Made by a program: the position numbers and the translations under genes. 64,000 nucleotides of DNA, taken from NCBI RefSeq assembly GCF_036250695.1, contig NZ_CP109427.1, positions 4,340,001 to 4,404,000 on the forward strand, written 5' to 3'. Positions 7,585 to 16,147 of the stretch are shown piece by piece; the stretch's first letter is position 1, and each line of letters starts with the position of its first letter. This stretch comes from Streptomyces sp. NBC_01497. Lineage in GTDB: Bacteria > Actinomycetota > Actinomycetes > Streptomycetales > Streptomycetaceae. Below the pieces are notes generated by a model. It made no database searches. It saw only the letters and a program-made list of their open reading frames with translations, and was not told the DNA's origin.

Positions 7585-9135
7585 TCACGACGCCCTTGCC
7601 AGTCGCTGCTCGGCGGCAGCCACGGGGACGGGCAGCGCCTCGCCCCTCGCGCCGCCCCCGCCCGTACCGCCCCGCCGTCCGGCGCCCGGCCCGCGCCGCC
7701 GCCAGCGCCGGTTGAGGGGCTGCTCTATCAGGTAGTACGAGGCGGTCGCCGCGGCGAACGACGCGGCCAGCGTCGCCACCAGGTGCCCGCGCTCCACGCC
7801 CAGGTCGGCCAGGAGCCGGCCCAGCGGGTAGTGCCACAGGTAGAGCCCGTAGCTGAGGTTGCGGCCCACCCAGGCGACCGGGGCGAGCGAGAGCACCCAG
7901 GACAGCGCCGAGCGGGGGCGCAGTTCGAGGGCGGCGACGATCGTCGCCGAGAGCAGCGCCGTCACCAGGAAACCGACCGTGTACCAGCTCTCCGTCCAGG
8001 CGGTCGCGCCCGTCACGGGGATCTGCCAGACGATCAGCCCCAGCACGCCGAGCGCGGGCCACGCGAGCCGCCCCGACCAGCGCCGCAGCGCCGCCAGCCG
8101 CGGATCGTCGTGGCGCAGCCGGGCGACGGCGATCGCGAGGAGCGCCCCGGCGAGCAGCTGGTCGGCGCGGGTGTCGGTGCCGTTGTAGATGCGGTGCGCC
8201 TGGGTGGGGTCCCACAGCAGCCACCGCCAGGCGACGGGCAGGGCGCACAGCACCGCGGCCCAGATCAGCACGGTACGGGGACGCACCCGGTGCAGCAGGG
8301 CCCGCAGTAGTGGCGGCCACAGCAGGTAGAACTGCTCCTCGACGCCGAGCGACCAGTTCTGCGCGAGCAGCGAGGTGCCGTCCGAGTACGGGCCGGGCTG
8401 GGCCGCACGGACGATGTTGACCAGGAACGTCGCCGACAGCGCCACCGACGTCCAGGCCCCGCCGAATCCGGGCAGGCTGGTCATCCCGGCGAGCACCGCG
8501 CACAGCGCGCACACCGTCATCAGCGCGGGCACCAGCCGCAGCCAGCGCCGCCAGTAGAACGCGCCCATGGAGATGTCGCCGGTGCGGGCGTACTCCGCGA
8601 CGAGCAGGCGGGTGATGACGAAGCCGCTGATGGTGAAGAAGATGTCCACGCCGATCGAACCGCCGGGCAGCAGGCCGGGCACCAGGTGGTAGACCATCAC
8701 CAGCCCGACCGCGAGGGTCCGCAGCCCGTCGACGCCCCGCACCCGGCCGGTGCTGCGGATCGCGGACGGGAAGCCCCGCCCGCCGCCCGGCGCGGACGGC
8801 AGCTTCGGCTGGACGGGCATGCCGTCGCGCGAACCGCCTGTTGGTCTCTCGTCGGTCGCGTCGGCCGTGGTCGTGGACGCCGCGTCGGCCGTGGTCGTGG
8901 ACGCCGTGGGGCTCGCGGGGGCGGCCACGGGTGTCACCGGCACGGCGGCTCGGGCGACGGGTGCGCGGCCGCCCGCCGTGCGTCGCCGGGGGCGCCCGCC
9001 GGGTCCGCCCGCCGGGGCCTCCCCGGGCATGCGTGCGGGAGAGTTCCCCGGGCACCGGTTCCCGGAGGTCGCCGCCTCGGCCGCACCGCTCGTACCGGCC
9101 GCCGCTGTCGTCTCGGTTCCAAGGGTCGGGTCCAC
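7585..9135 (-). CDS. Acyltransferase 3 family (OafA/YrhL-like) membrane enzyme
   Basis: Integral-membrane O-acyltransferase that typically acetylates surface sugars or secondary metabolites. The catalytic core starts near residue 133 with GVDGLRTLAVGLVMVYHL, including the conserved His150, then GVDIFFTISGFVITRLL and WSLGVEEQFYLLWPP; about ten membrane helices follow, ending with the YYLIEQPLNRRW motif. The first 125 residues are a Thr/Ala/Pro-rich cytoplasmic extension not found in most members. The annotated GTG has no clear ribosome site, so the true start may be an internal ATG near residue 106. It converges with the XRE regulator, with only 50 bases between the two stops. Confidence 0.85.
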   Translation of the reverse strand: MDPTLGTETTAAAGTSGAAEAATSGNRCPGNSPARMPGEAPAGGPGGRPRRRTAGGRAPVARAAVPVTPVAAPASPTASTTTADAASTTTADATDERPTGGSRDGMPVQPKLPSAPGGGRGFPSAIRSTGRVRGVDGLRTLAVGLVMVYHLVPGLLPGGSIGVDIFFTISGFVITRLLVAEYARTGDISMGAFYWRRWLRLVPALMTVCALCAVLAGMTSLPGFGGAWTSVALSATFLVNIVRAAQPGPYSDGTSLLAQNWSLGVEEQFYLLWPPLLRALLHRVRPRTVLIWAAVLCALPVAWRWLLWDPTQAHRIYNGTDTRADQLLAGALLAIAVARLRHDDPRLAALRRWSGRLAWPALGVLGLIVWQIPVTGATAWTESWYTVGFLVTALLSATIVAALELRPRSALSWVLSLAPVAWVGRNLSYGLYLWHYPLGRLLADLGVERGHLVATLAASFAAATASYYLIEQPLNRRWRRRGPGAGRRGGTGGGGARGEALPVPVAAAEQRLARAS

Positions 9136-9277
9136 ATGGTGCCCGTGCCCGGAAAGGCCGATCCCACACGACGGCCCCGAGCGATTAACTCAAAACTCAG
9201 ATTGGGTAGTCCGGTTGCCGTACGGGGCGTGTGTTTCCCGTGTGACGACCCTGTGGCGGGTGCCGCTCCCCGGGACA

Positions 9278-9408
9278 GCGCGCGGGGCCCGTACCGGAGC
9301 TCGCGGCGCGGCGCGCGGGGCCCGTACCGGAGCTCGCGGCGCGGCGCGCGGGGCCCGTACCGCGGCTCCGCTACGGCGCGCGGGGTCCGCACCGGAGCTC
9401 GCGGCGCA
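9278..9408. repeat. 4 x ~33-bp tandem repeat
   Basis: Copies begin at 9278, 9311, 9344 and 9376. The first two are identical 33-mers built on GCGCGCGGGGCCCGTACCGG; the third and fourth are diverged. The array fills the gap between the 3' end of the alcohol dehydrogenase gene and the 5' end of the acyltransferase gene, both read on the minus strand. There are no spacers, so it is not a CRISPR. Confidence 0.85.
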
Positions 9409-9411
9409 GGC

Positions 9412-10458
9412 TCACACCTGTGGGGTGATCACCGTCATGCCCGCCGTGACCGCCGCCGGCCGCTCCCCCATCGCGGCCAGCGCCGCGGGCGCAGCGTCGA
9501 GCCCGATCACCGAGGTGACCAGCAGGTCCGGCCGCAGATTGCCCGCCGCCACCTGCCGCATCAGCCGCGGATAGGCGTGCGCCGCCATGCCGTGCGAACC
9601 CAGCACGTCGATCTCGTACGACACGACACGGTCCATCGGCACCGGCGTACCGCCGCCCGGCAGCAGCCCGACCTGTACGTGCCGGCCGCGCCGCCGCAGG
9701 GACAGCACGGACGCGGCGCAGGTGGCGGCCGAGCCGAGCGCGTCGACGGAGACGTCCGCACCACCGTTCGTGGCGTCCCGCACCGCCGCCGCCGTGTCCG
9801 GGACCGCCGTCGCGTCGACGGTCGCCGCCGCGCCGAACTCCCGCGCCAACTCCAGTGCGCGGGCCGCCACGTCGACCGCCACGACACGTGCTCCCGCCGC
9901 CGCCGCGATCATCACCGCCGACAGGCCCACACCACCGCAGCCGTGCACCGCGAGCCACTCGCCTGGCCTGACCCGCCCCCGCTCGGCGACCGCCCGGTAC
10001 GCGGTCGCGAACCGGCAGCCCAGCGAGGCGGCCGTCAGGAACGACATCGAGTCCGGTACGGCGACGAGGTTCGTGTCCGCGTGGCGCAGCGGCACCAGCT
10101 CGGCGAACGACCCCCAGTGCGTGAAACCGGGCTGCTCCTGCGCCTCGCACACCTGCTGCTCCCCTGCCGCGCACGCGTCGCACCGGCCGCACGCGCACAC
10201 GAACGGCACCGTGACCCGGTCGCCGGGGCGCCAGGTGAGGACCGACGCGCCCACCGTCTCGACGCGGCCCGCCAGTTCGTGTCCCGGCACGTGCGGCAGC
10301 GTGATCCCGTCGTCGTGGCCCATCCAGCCGTGCCAGTCGCTACGGCACAGGCCGGTGGCCTCCACGCGCACGACGACCCCGTCCGGCGCCGGGACCGGGT
10401 CGGGCACCTCCTGGACGGCGGGCATCGTGCCGAACTCCCCGAACACCACGGCGCGCAT
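9412..10458 (-). CDS. Zinc-dependent alcohol dehydrogenase (MDR family)
   Basis: A 348-residue medium-chain dehydrogenase that oxidises an alcohol with NAD(P)+. Catalytic zinc ligands are visible as Cys38, His60-Glu61 and Cys148. The structural zinc site is Cys90, Cys93, Cys96 and Cys104 (CGRCDAC then C). The nucleotide-binding loop HGCGGVG is at 172-178. The substrate is unknown; overall layout resembles AdhT/threonine-dehydrogenase-type enzymes. The ATG with GGAAGGGG ten bases upstream is preferred over a GTG three codons earlier. It reads away from the antiporter gene, with a 500-base divergent promoter region between them. Confidence 0.9.
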   Translation of the reverse strand: MRAVVFGEFGTMPAVQEVPDPVPAPDGVVVRVEATGLCRSDWHGWMGHDDGITLPHVPGHELAGRVETVGASVLTWRPGDRVTVPFVCACGRCDACAAGEQQVCEAQEQPGFTHWGSFAELVPLRHADTNLVAVPDSMSFLTAASLGCRFATAYRAVAERGRVRPGEWLAVHGCGGVGLSAVMIAAAAGARVVAVDVAARALELAREFGAAATVDATAVPDTAAAVRDATNGGADVSVDALGSAATCAASVLSLRRRGRHVQVGLLPGGGTPVPMDRVVSYEIDVLGSHGMAAHAYPRLMRQVAAGNLRPDLLVTSVIGLDAAPAALAAMGERPAAVTAGMTVITPQV

Positions 10459-10958
10459 GGCCGTCACGCCCCTTCCTGTGCTGTTCCGCGCGGTTTCCCG
10501 CACTGTTCCCCGCGCCGCCTGCGGTGCGGTCGCCTCTGTCGTACCGCGTGCCGGATGCCCGGTCCTGCGCCCCGGTGCGGGTCGTCCCGTGTCGTCCATG
10601 GTGCCGCCCCCGCGCCGCGCGTGCCCGCCCCGGCCCAGGGACCGAACTATCACATCCCTCGCGCGCGTGGCGGACGGCGTGCCCGGCGTGACCCTGCCCG
10701 CGGGGACGATCGTCCCCGCGGCGGCCGGCGGGGACGGCGCGGTGCGGGTTCGGGCCGGGTACGCCCCGGGTGCGGCGGCGGCGGCGGTTGGTGCGGGTCC
10801 GTACCGGGAAAGGCGGCCGGGCTTCGGGCGGGTCCGCGCCGGGGTACGGCGTGGGGCTTTCGTTAAAGTGGGTCGCGGTGTGCCGGGAAGCCTGGTCGGC
10901 GAGGGGACAGTCATCTGTTCCGCCAGCCGCCCGCCGCCCCACCGAACAGGGACTTCCC
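10459..10958. other. Divergent promoter region, no gene seen
   Basis: This 500-base gap separates two genes read in opposite directions. It carries a perfect 24-bp palindrome in its centre and otherwise GC-rich non-coding sequence. The segment just before the antiporter gene includes an AAAG/TTAAAG-containing stretch near 10865, the least GC-rich part and the likeliest promoter. Confidence 0.5.
10698..10721. promoter_or_regulatory. Perfect 24-bp palindrome
   Basis: The sequence is fully self-complementary over 24 bases, with arms CCGCGGGGACGA and TCGTCCCCGCGG. It lies almost exactly midway (about 240 bases each way) between the starts of the divergent alcohol dehydrogenase and antiporter genes. 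It could be an operator for a dimeric regulator or a cruciform/hairpin. There is no regulator gene next to it. Confidence 0.5.
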
Positions 10959-12554
10959 ATGGCCAGCCTGACCGTCGTCCTCCTCCTCGTGGTCCTCGCC
11001 ACCGCCGTGGCGACCGGCGCCCGGCACTGGCGGGTGCCCGCCCCGTCCCTGCTGGTGCTGGCGGGCCTCCTCGCGGGGCTGCTGCCCTGGGTGCCAGACG
11101 TGCGGGTGGCCCCGGACGTGATCGCCGTGGTCGTGCTGCCTCCGCTGCTGTACGCCTCGGCCGAGGAACTCTCCGCACGTGAACTGCGCCCGGTCTGGCG
11201 GCCGGTGACGGTCCTCGCCCTCGGTCTCGTCCTCGCGTCCGCCGCCGCGGTAGCGCTGGTGGCGTCCGTGGTCACCCCGCTCCCGCCCGCCATGGCGTTC
11301 GTCCTGGGCGCGGTGCTCGCGAGCACCGACCCGGTGGCGGTCACCGCGCTGGGCCGCAGGCTGTCGCTGCCGCCGCGCATGCAGGTGATCGTGCAGGGGG
11401 AGAGCCTGTTCAACGACGCGACGAGCCTGGTGCTCTTCAAGGTCGCGGTCGCCGGCGCGGTCGCGGCGAGCGCGGTGTCCGTGCCGGGCGCCGTCGGCGA
11501 GTTCCTGCTGCTGGGCGGCGGCGGCGCGGTGATCGGCGGGGCCGTCGGCGCCCTGGTGACCCTGATCCGCCGCCGTACCCGGGACGTGACGCTGGAGACG
11601 GTGATCGCGCTCGTCACGCCGTACGCCGCGTATGTCGTCGCGGAGGATCTGCACACGTCGGGGGTGACGGCGGTGGTGGTGGCGGCCGTCGTGCTGGGCA
11701 GCACCGGCCACCGGCTGACGGGGCCCCGCGTCAGGATCCAGCTGCACGCCGTCTACGGCACGGTGGTCTTTCTGCTGGAGAGTGTCGTCTTCGCCATCAT
11801 CGGCCTGCAACTCCCGCTCATGGTCAAGGAGTTGGCGGCATCGGAAGGAAGCTGGCCGCTGTGGGTGCTGGGGTGCGCCGGCACGGTGCTCGCGGTGCGG
11901 CTGCTGTGGATCTTCCCGCTGTCCGCGCTGACGCAGTACCGGCGGCGCGGGCGCGCCCCGGCCGGGCAGGCGGGGCGGATGTCGTGGCGGGTGCCCGCGG
12001 TGCTGTCCTGGGCCGGGACGCGGGGCGTGATGCCGCTGGCCGCCGCCTTGTCCATCCCCCTCACCACGCATGCGGGGCTGCCGCTGCCGTACCGGCCGCT
12101 GGTCCTGGTGCTGACCACCGGGGTGGTCGTCGTGACGCTCGTCGTCCAGGGCTTCACCCTGTCCCCCGTGGTGCGCCGTTCGGGGGTGGCGCTCGACCCC
12201 GGGCACACCGCGCGTGAGGAGGCCCGCATCCGGCGCACCCTGACCGCTGCCGCCCTCGCGGAACTCGACCAGATGGTGGAGGTCGACGCCGCGCCGAGGG
12301 CCGCCGCCGACCAGGTGCGAAGCGGCCTGCGGGCCCGGTACGAGCGGGCCGCGGCGGCGGCGGACGACGCGGCCGGGGGCTCCGGCGCCCGCGACGCACA
12401 CGAGGACGACGTGCGGGCCCTGCGCCGGGCGCTGACGGCGGCGGAGACCGCCGAGCTGCACCGGATGTACGAGGACGGCCGGGTCGGCGGCGCGACGATG
12501 CGCCGCATCCAGCACACGCTCGACCTGGAGCGGGCGAGCCTCGACGAGCGGTGA
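10959..12554 (+). CDS. Na+/H+ antiporter, CPA1 family
   Basis: Membrane exchanger of 531 residues that expels Na+ (or K+) in return for protons, supporting pH and salt homeostasis. Around twelve membrane helices occupy residues 1-400. The ion-binding segments are visible as STDPVAVTALGRRL (from about 122) and GESLFNDATSLVLF (147-160, with the conserved Asn-Asp), and a later TRGVMPLAAALSIPL matches the family. The C-terminal 125 residues are a cytoplasmic Glu/Ala/Arg-rich helical tail, probably regulatory. The ATG at 10959 is chosen; AGGGA lies eight bases before it. Confidence 0.9.
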   Translation: MASLTVVLLLVVLATAVATGARHWRVPAPSLLVLAGLLAGLLPWVPDVRVAPDVIAVVVLPPLLYASAEELSARELRPVWRPVTVLALGLVLASAAAVALVASVVTPLPPAMAFVLGAVLASTDPVAVTALGRRLSLPPRMQVIVQGESLFNDATSLVLFKVAVAGAVAASAVSVPGAVGEFLLLGGGGAVIGGAVGALVTLIRRRTRDVTLETVIALVTPYAAYVVAEDLHTSGVTAVVVAAVVLGSTGHRLTGPRVRIQLHAVYGTVVFLLESVVFAIIGLQLPLMVKELAASEGSWPLWVLGCAGTVLAVRLLWIFPLSALTQYRRRGRAPAGQAGRMSWRVPAVLSWAGTRGVMPLAAALSIPLTTHAGLPLPYRPLVLVLTTGVVVVTLVVQGFTLSPVVRRSGVALDPGHTAREEARIRRTLTAAALAELDQMVEVDAAPRAAADQVRSGLRARYERAAAAADDAAGGSGARDAHEDDVRALRRALTAAETAELHRMYEDGRVGGATMRRIQHTLDLERASLDER

Positions 12555-12664
12555 CGGGTGCCGTGAGGGCGGCGCGCGGCGAGGGGAGGCGGTGCGAGCG
12601 ACGGGCCCCTGCCGGGCGGCGCCCGCCGCCCTGGGACCCCGCGGTGATCGGCGATACTCGGGCC

Positions 12665-13486
12665 ATGGCCGACCACGACGCGGACGACGGATACCTGCTC
12701 GACAACCAGCAGGCGGAGGCCGGGATCCGCTTCGACGCGCTGGCCGAGCTGTTCGACCCGGTGACCTTCCGGCACGTCGACGCGTTGGGCGTCACCGCCG
12801 GGATGCGGTGCTGGGAGATCGGCGCAGGGGGCCCCAGCGTCCCTGTGGGGCTGGCCGCTCGGGTGGGACCCGGCGGTGCCGTGGTGGCCACGGACATCGA
12901 CACGTCGTGGACCGGGCCCGCGCCGGGCGCGGGCACCGGCGCGACGATCGAGGTGCTGCGCCACGACGTGGCGGCGGACCCGCCGCCGCCCGGCGGATTC
13001 GACCTGGTGCACGCCCGCCTGGTCCTCGTCCACGTGACCGACCGGGCGGAGGCGCTGCGCCGGATGGTGGGGGCGCTGCGTCCCGGCGGGCGGCTGCTGA
13101 TCGAGGACGCCGACCCCGGGCTGCAGCCTCTGCTGTGCCCGGACGAGTCCGGTCCCGAGCAGCGGCTCGCCAACCGCCTGCGGTCCGGCTTCCGTGACCT
13201 GATGGCCGCGCGCGGTGCCGATCTGGCCTACGGACGTACGCTGCCGAGACTGCTGCGCGAAGCCGGTCTGCACGACGTACGGGCGGACGCCTACTTCCCA
13301 ATCACCTCGCCGGCCTGCACCGTCCTGGAGGCCGCCACCGTGCGTCAGATCCGCACCCGTCTCGTGGACGCGGGACTCGCCACCGACCAGGAGATCGACC
13401 AGCACCTCGCGAACGTCACGGCCGGCGGCCTCGACCTGGCGACCGCCCCGATGATCTCCGCCTGGGGACGACGCCCGGGCCCGTGA
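12665..13486 (+). CDS. Class I SAM-dependent methyltransferase
   Basis: A 273-residue methyltransferase of the UbiE/Methyltransf_11-23 type. Motif I is CWEIGAGGPSVPVGLAARVG (from residue 49), the acidic end of strand 2 is ATDIDTSW, and motif IV reads FDLVHARLVLVHV, followed by LRPGGRLLIEDADPG. The motif-I glycines are partly replaced (EIGAGGPS rather than ExGxGxG), as in several actinobacterial relatives. The acceptor is unknown. It follows the antiporter gene by about 110 bases on the same strand and ends at a strong hairpin. Confidence 0.85.
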   Translation: MADHDADDGYLLDNQQAEAGIRFDALAELFDPVTFRHVDALGVTAGMRCWEIGAGGPSVPVGLAARVGPGGAVVATDIDTSWTGPAPGAGTGATIEVLRHDVAADPPPPGGFDLVHARLVLVHVTDRAEALRRMVGALRPGGRLLIEDADPGLQPLLCPDESGPEQRLANRLRSGFRDLMAARGADLAYGRTLPRLLREAGLHDVRADAYFPITSPACTVLEAATVRQIRTRLVDAGLATDQEIDQHLANVTAGGLDLATAPMISAWGRRPGP

Positions 13487-13491
13487 CAGCG

Positions 13492-13529
13492 AGGACCGGC
13501 GGCACGCGAGTGAGCGTGCCGCCGGTCCT
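13492..13529. terminator. Strong bidirectional hairpin terminator
   Basis: A perfect 16-bp stem (arms AGGACCGGCGGCACGC and its complement) around a six-base loop, followed by TTTC. It lies between the convergent methyltransferase and SPW-protein genes. Confidence 0.85.
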
Positions 13530-13547
13530 TTCGCTACCCGCCGGGCG

Positions 13548-14060
13548 TCAGACCTGCGGTGACTGCTCCCGGGCGGAGCGGCCCCGGGCGGAGCGGCCCC
13601 GGGCACGCGAGCGTCCGGCACCGAGCACCGCGGTCGCCAGCGCGAGGCACACCATCACGCCGCCGATGACGCAGTTGCTCCAGATCGTATGGGTCGTGTT
13701 GAAACTACCGGTGATCACCCAGGGGGCGATGATCGCCCACACGCCGATCCCGAGTGCGGCCCAGCTCATGCCGTGCATGCGCTCGTAGGCGTGGTTGTTG
13801 TATCCCATGGCGAGCAGGGTGAACGCGAGACCGGCGATCAGGTTGGTGATGGCCAGGGGGGTGAACGCGGTGAAGCCGATGATCCACGCGGACCCCGCGA
13901 GGTACAGACCGGCCAGTATCGCGAGCCCTTCCACCGCCTGTGCCATCGGCGTGGAGGCGGCCCGTTCCGAGTGGTCCCGGCGCAGAGCCATGATGTCCGG
14001 GTGCTGGTCAATGCTGTCCGACGTACTGGATGTCGTGCCGGGTGACGTGTGTGCCGCCAT
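13548..14060 (-). CDS. SPW-repeat membrane protein
   Basis: A 170-residue protein with four predicted membrane helices arranged as two similar halves. Each half contains a Trp/Ile-rich GSAWIIGF or APWVITG turn followed by an Asn-containing helix (ITNLIAGLAFTLLAMGYN; SNCVIGGVMVCLALATAVLG), the hallmark of the SPW repeat family. The C-terminus is a short Arg/Gly repeat encoded by a 16-bp DNA duplication. The ATG preceded by AGGAGG at eight bases is chosen; a GTG three codons upstream overlaps that site. The function of the family is unknown, and it acts in the cytoplasmic membrane. Confidence 0.75.
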   Translation of the reverse strand: MAAHTSPGTTSSTSDSIDQHPDIMALRRDHSERAASTPMAQAVEGLAILAGLYLAGSAWIIGFTAFTPLAITNLIAGLAFTLLAMGYNNHAYERMHGMSWAALGIGVWAIIAPWVITGSFNTTHTIWSNCVIGGVMVCLALATAVLGAGRSRARGRSARGRSAREQSPQV

Positions 14061-14600
14061 CTCGGCCACCTCCTTTGATGTGGCTTATGACCGCATCCGA
14101 GTCTCCTGCTCGCATCACCTCAATCAGCATTTATCTAATTTTTATCTGACTTAACGCATTCGTGACCTTCCGTAAGGACTCTCCAGACCTTCGCCGACGG
14201 CCCTGTCCGCACCCCGTGGCGACGACGACGGGTGCGGACGGGCCCGTCATCGCGCCGGACGGGCCGCGCGGGGCCCGTCCAGCGCCACCGCCCACCTGCC
14301 CGGGGAGGCGTCACGCGCTCGTCACCAAACGCGCCCCGGTGCGCCGAACTCCGGCGCCGGGCCGGGCCGTCGCCCGCGTACGGTCCGGCTTCGAGCGCGG
14401 GTACGCCCTCGCGCGGTAGCCCGTCGGCGTCATGTCCCCGTCATGAAGGTGTCATGCACAGGCAAATTATTCGGCTGAGCGGAGTAAACAGGCACCTCCG
14501 AAGCGCCGGGCTCCTTGTTCCAGCGGTGACCTGACGATCTGATCGTCATACCGATCGCCTGATCGGTCGGCATGATCCACTCGATGCAAGGAGCACCTCC
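14061..14600. other. Divergent promoter region, no gene seen
   Basis: Next to the SPW-protein gene is an unusually AT-rich stretch (about 14105-14165, with ATTTATCTAATTTTTATC), a likely promoter or upstream-element zone. The middle is GC-rich and non-coding. The last 70 bases before the protease gene carry two consecutive inverted repeats. Confidence 0.5.
14532..14567. promoter_or_regulatory. Two consecutive inverted repeats before the protease gene
   Basis: The first is TGACGATC-T-GATCGTCA (14532-14548), a perfect 8-bp-arm palindrome. The second is ACCGATC-GCCT-GATCGGT (14550-14567), with 7-bp arms. Their centres are 18-19 bases apart and share a CGATC/GATCG half-site. They end about 35 bases before the ATG, where two regulator dimers could bind side by side. 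The regulator is not identifiable. Confidence 0.6.
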
Positions 14601-16013
14601 ATGCACAGAGTTCTCCCGGCTCAGCCCCGGAAGAGAGCCGTGGCCCTGGCCGTGGGCGTCACCGCCCTCACGGCCTGCGCGCTCGCCACCGCGCCCGGTG
14701 CGCAGGTCGGCCCCGCGCGGACCGGCAGCGTGACGGCGAACGCCGCCCCGGTGAGCGCCGCACTGCCCCAGCCCGTGCCCGCAGTGGCGGGCGCGCAGGC
14801 CATCCGCGGCGCGAGCGGCCCCCTGACCACCGCGCAGTGCGAGGCCCAGTTCGGCATCGCGTGCTACACGCCCACGCAGTACCGGCAGGCGTACGACCTC
14901 AACGCCCTCTACCGCCAGGGGATCACCGGCAAGGGCCGCACGATCGTCATCGTGGACTCCTACGGTTCGCCGACCGTGCAGCACGACCTTGACGTGTACA
15001 GCAAGCAGTTCGGCATCAAGAGCACCCACGTCTCCGTCGTGAAGTGGGGCCACGTACCGACGTTCGACCCCACCGACGCGACCCAGACCGGATGGGCCGG
15101 CGAAACCAGCCTCGACGTCCAGATGGCGCACGCCGTCGCCCCCGACGCACACCTCGTCCTCGTCGAGACGGGCGTGGCGGAGACCGAGGGCGTCACCGGC
15201 CTGCCCGAGATGATGGACGCCGAGAAGAGCCTGATCGACCAGGGCGTCGGCGACGTCATCACGCAGAGCTTCGGCGCGACGGAGAACACCTTCCCCGGCT
15301 TCGCCACAGGGGACTTCTCCAGCATCCAGAACCTGCGGTACGCGTTCAAGGACGCCGCGAAGCACAACGTCACCGTGCTCGCCTCGTCCGGTGACGGCGG
15401 CGCCACCGACTCGACCGAGGACGGCGTCGGCTACTACGACACGCAGGTCAACTCCTGGCCGTCGAGCGACCCGCTCGTGACGTCGATCGGCGGCACCCAG
15501 CTGCACCTGGACGAGCAGGGCAAGCGGACCGCGCCGGACAGCGTCTACAACGACTACGGCGCGGGCGGCGGCGGCCAGTCGCACGTCTTCGCCCGGCCCG
15601 CGTACCAGAACACCGTGAGTCGCGTCGTCGGCGCGCGGCGCGGTACGCCGGACGTCTCGATGGCGGCGGCCGTGGACGGCGGCGCCTGGACGTACACGAG
15701 CTACGACCCGGCCGAGACCGGCTGGGGCGTCTCCGGCGGTACGAGTGAGGCGAGCCCCCTCTTCTCGGGCATCGTCGCGCTCGCCGACCAGCGGGCGGGC
15801 CACCGCCTCGGTGACATCCACCAGGCGCTGTACAGCCTGTCGGCGCAGTCCCTGTGGAACCCGTTCACGGGCATCACGGACGTGAAGGACGGCACGAGCA
15901 ACTCGTACCAGGGCGTGACCGGTTACGACGCCGTGCGCGGGTACGACATGGCGACGGGCGTCGGCAGCATCGACGCCGCGAAGTTCGTCCCGGCACTCGC
16001 CAGAAGGCACTGA
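14601..16013 (+). CDS. Secreted S53 (sedolisin/kumamolisin-type) serine protease
   Basis: An acid-acting serine-carboxyl endopeptidase of 470 residues, exported by a Sec signal peptide (about residues 10-33). Catalytic residues are visible: Glu168 and Asp172 in GETSLDVQ, oxyanion Asp265 in SSGDGG, and nucleophile Ser382 in GGTSEASP. The calcium site is suggested by the late ITDVKDG and GYDMATGVGS segments. There are only about 85 residues between the signal peptide and the catalytic domain, so the usual ~180-residue S53 propeptide is missing. Cys80 and Cys88 could form a disulfide near the mature N-terminus. GGAGC precedes the ATG. It has its own promoter region and ends at a strong hairpin. 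Confidence 0.88.
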   Translation: MHRVLPAQPRKRAVALAVGVTALTACALATAPGAQVGPARTGSVTANAAPVSAALPQPVPAVAGAQAIRGASGPLTTAQCEAQFGIACYTPTQYRQAYDLNALYRQGITGKGRTIVIVDSYGSPTVQHDLDVYSKQFGIKSTHVSVVKWGHVPTFDPTDATQTGWAGETSLDVQMAHAVAPDAHLVLVETGVAETEGVTGLPEMMDAEKSLIDQGVGDVITQSFGATENTFPGFATGDFSSIQNLRYAFKDAAKHNVTVLASSGDGGATDSTEDGVGYYDTQVNSWPSSDPLVTSIGGTQLHLDEQGKRTAPDSVYNDYGAGGGGQSHVFARPAYQNTVSRVVGARRGTPDVSMAAAVDGGAWTYTSYDPAETGWGVSGGTSEASPLFSGIVALADQRAGHRLGDIHQALYSLSAQSLWNPFTGITDVKDGTSNSYQGVTGYDAVRGYDMATGVGSIDAAKFVPALARRH

Positions 16014-16080
16014 CGGCCTGACGGCCGATGGCCTGACGACCGGCGGCCCGGCCGCGACGGTGGCGGTACACGGAAAAGAG

Positions 16081-16122
16081 CGGCGCCCGTGCCGCGCGCA
16101 CCCGCGCGCGGCACGGGCGCCG
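16081..16122. terminator. Strong bidirectional hairpin terminator
   Basis: A perfect 18-bp stem with a six-base loop (arms CGGCGCCCGTGCCGCGCG and its complement) between the convergent protease and MFS genes. Confidence 0.85.
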
Positions 16123-16147
16123 TCGCGCCCGCCGTCGCGGCGGTCCC

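Noticed and set aside
14162..14534. Two forward open frames before the protease gene
   Set aside because: No ribosome site, no third-base bias, and they overlap AT-rich promoter sequence.
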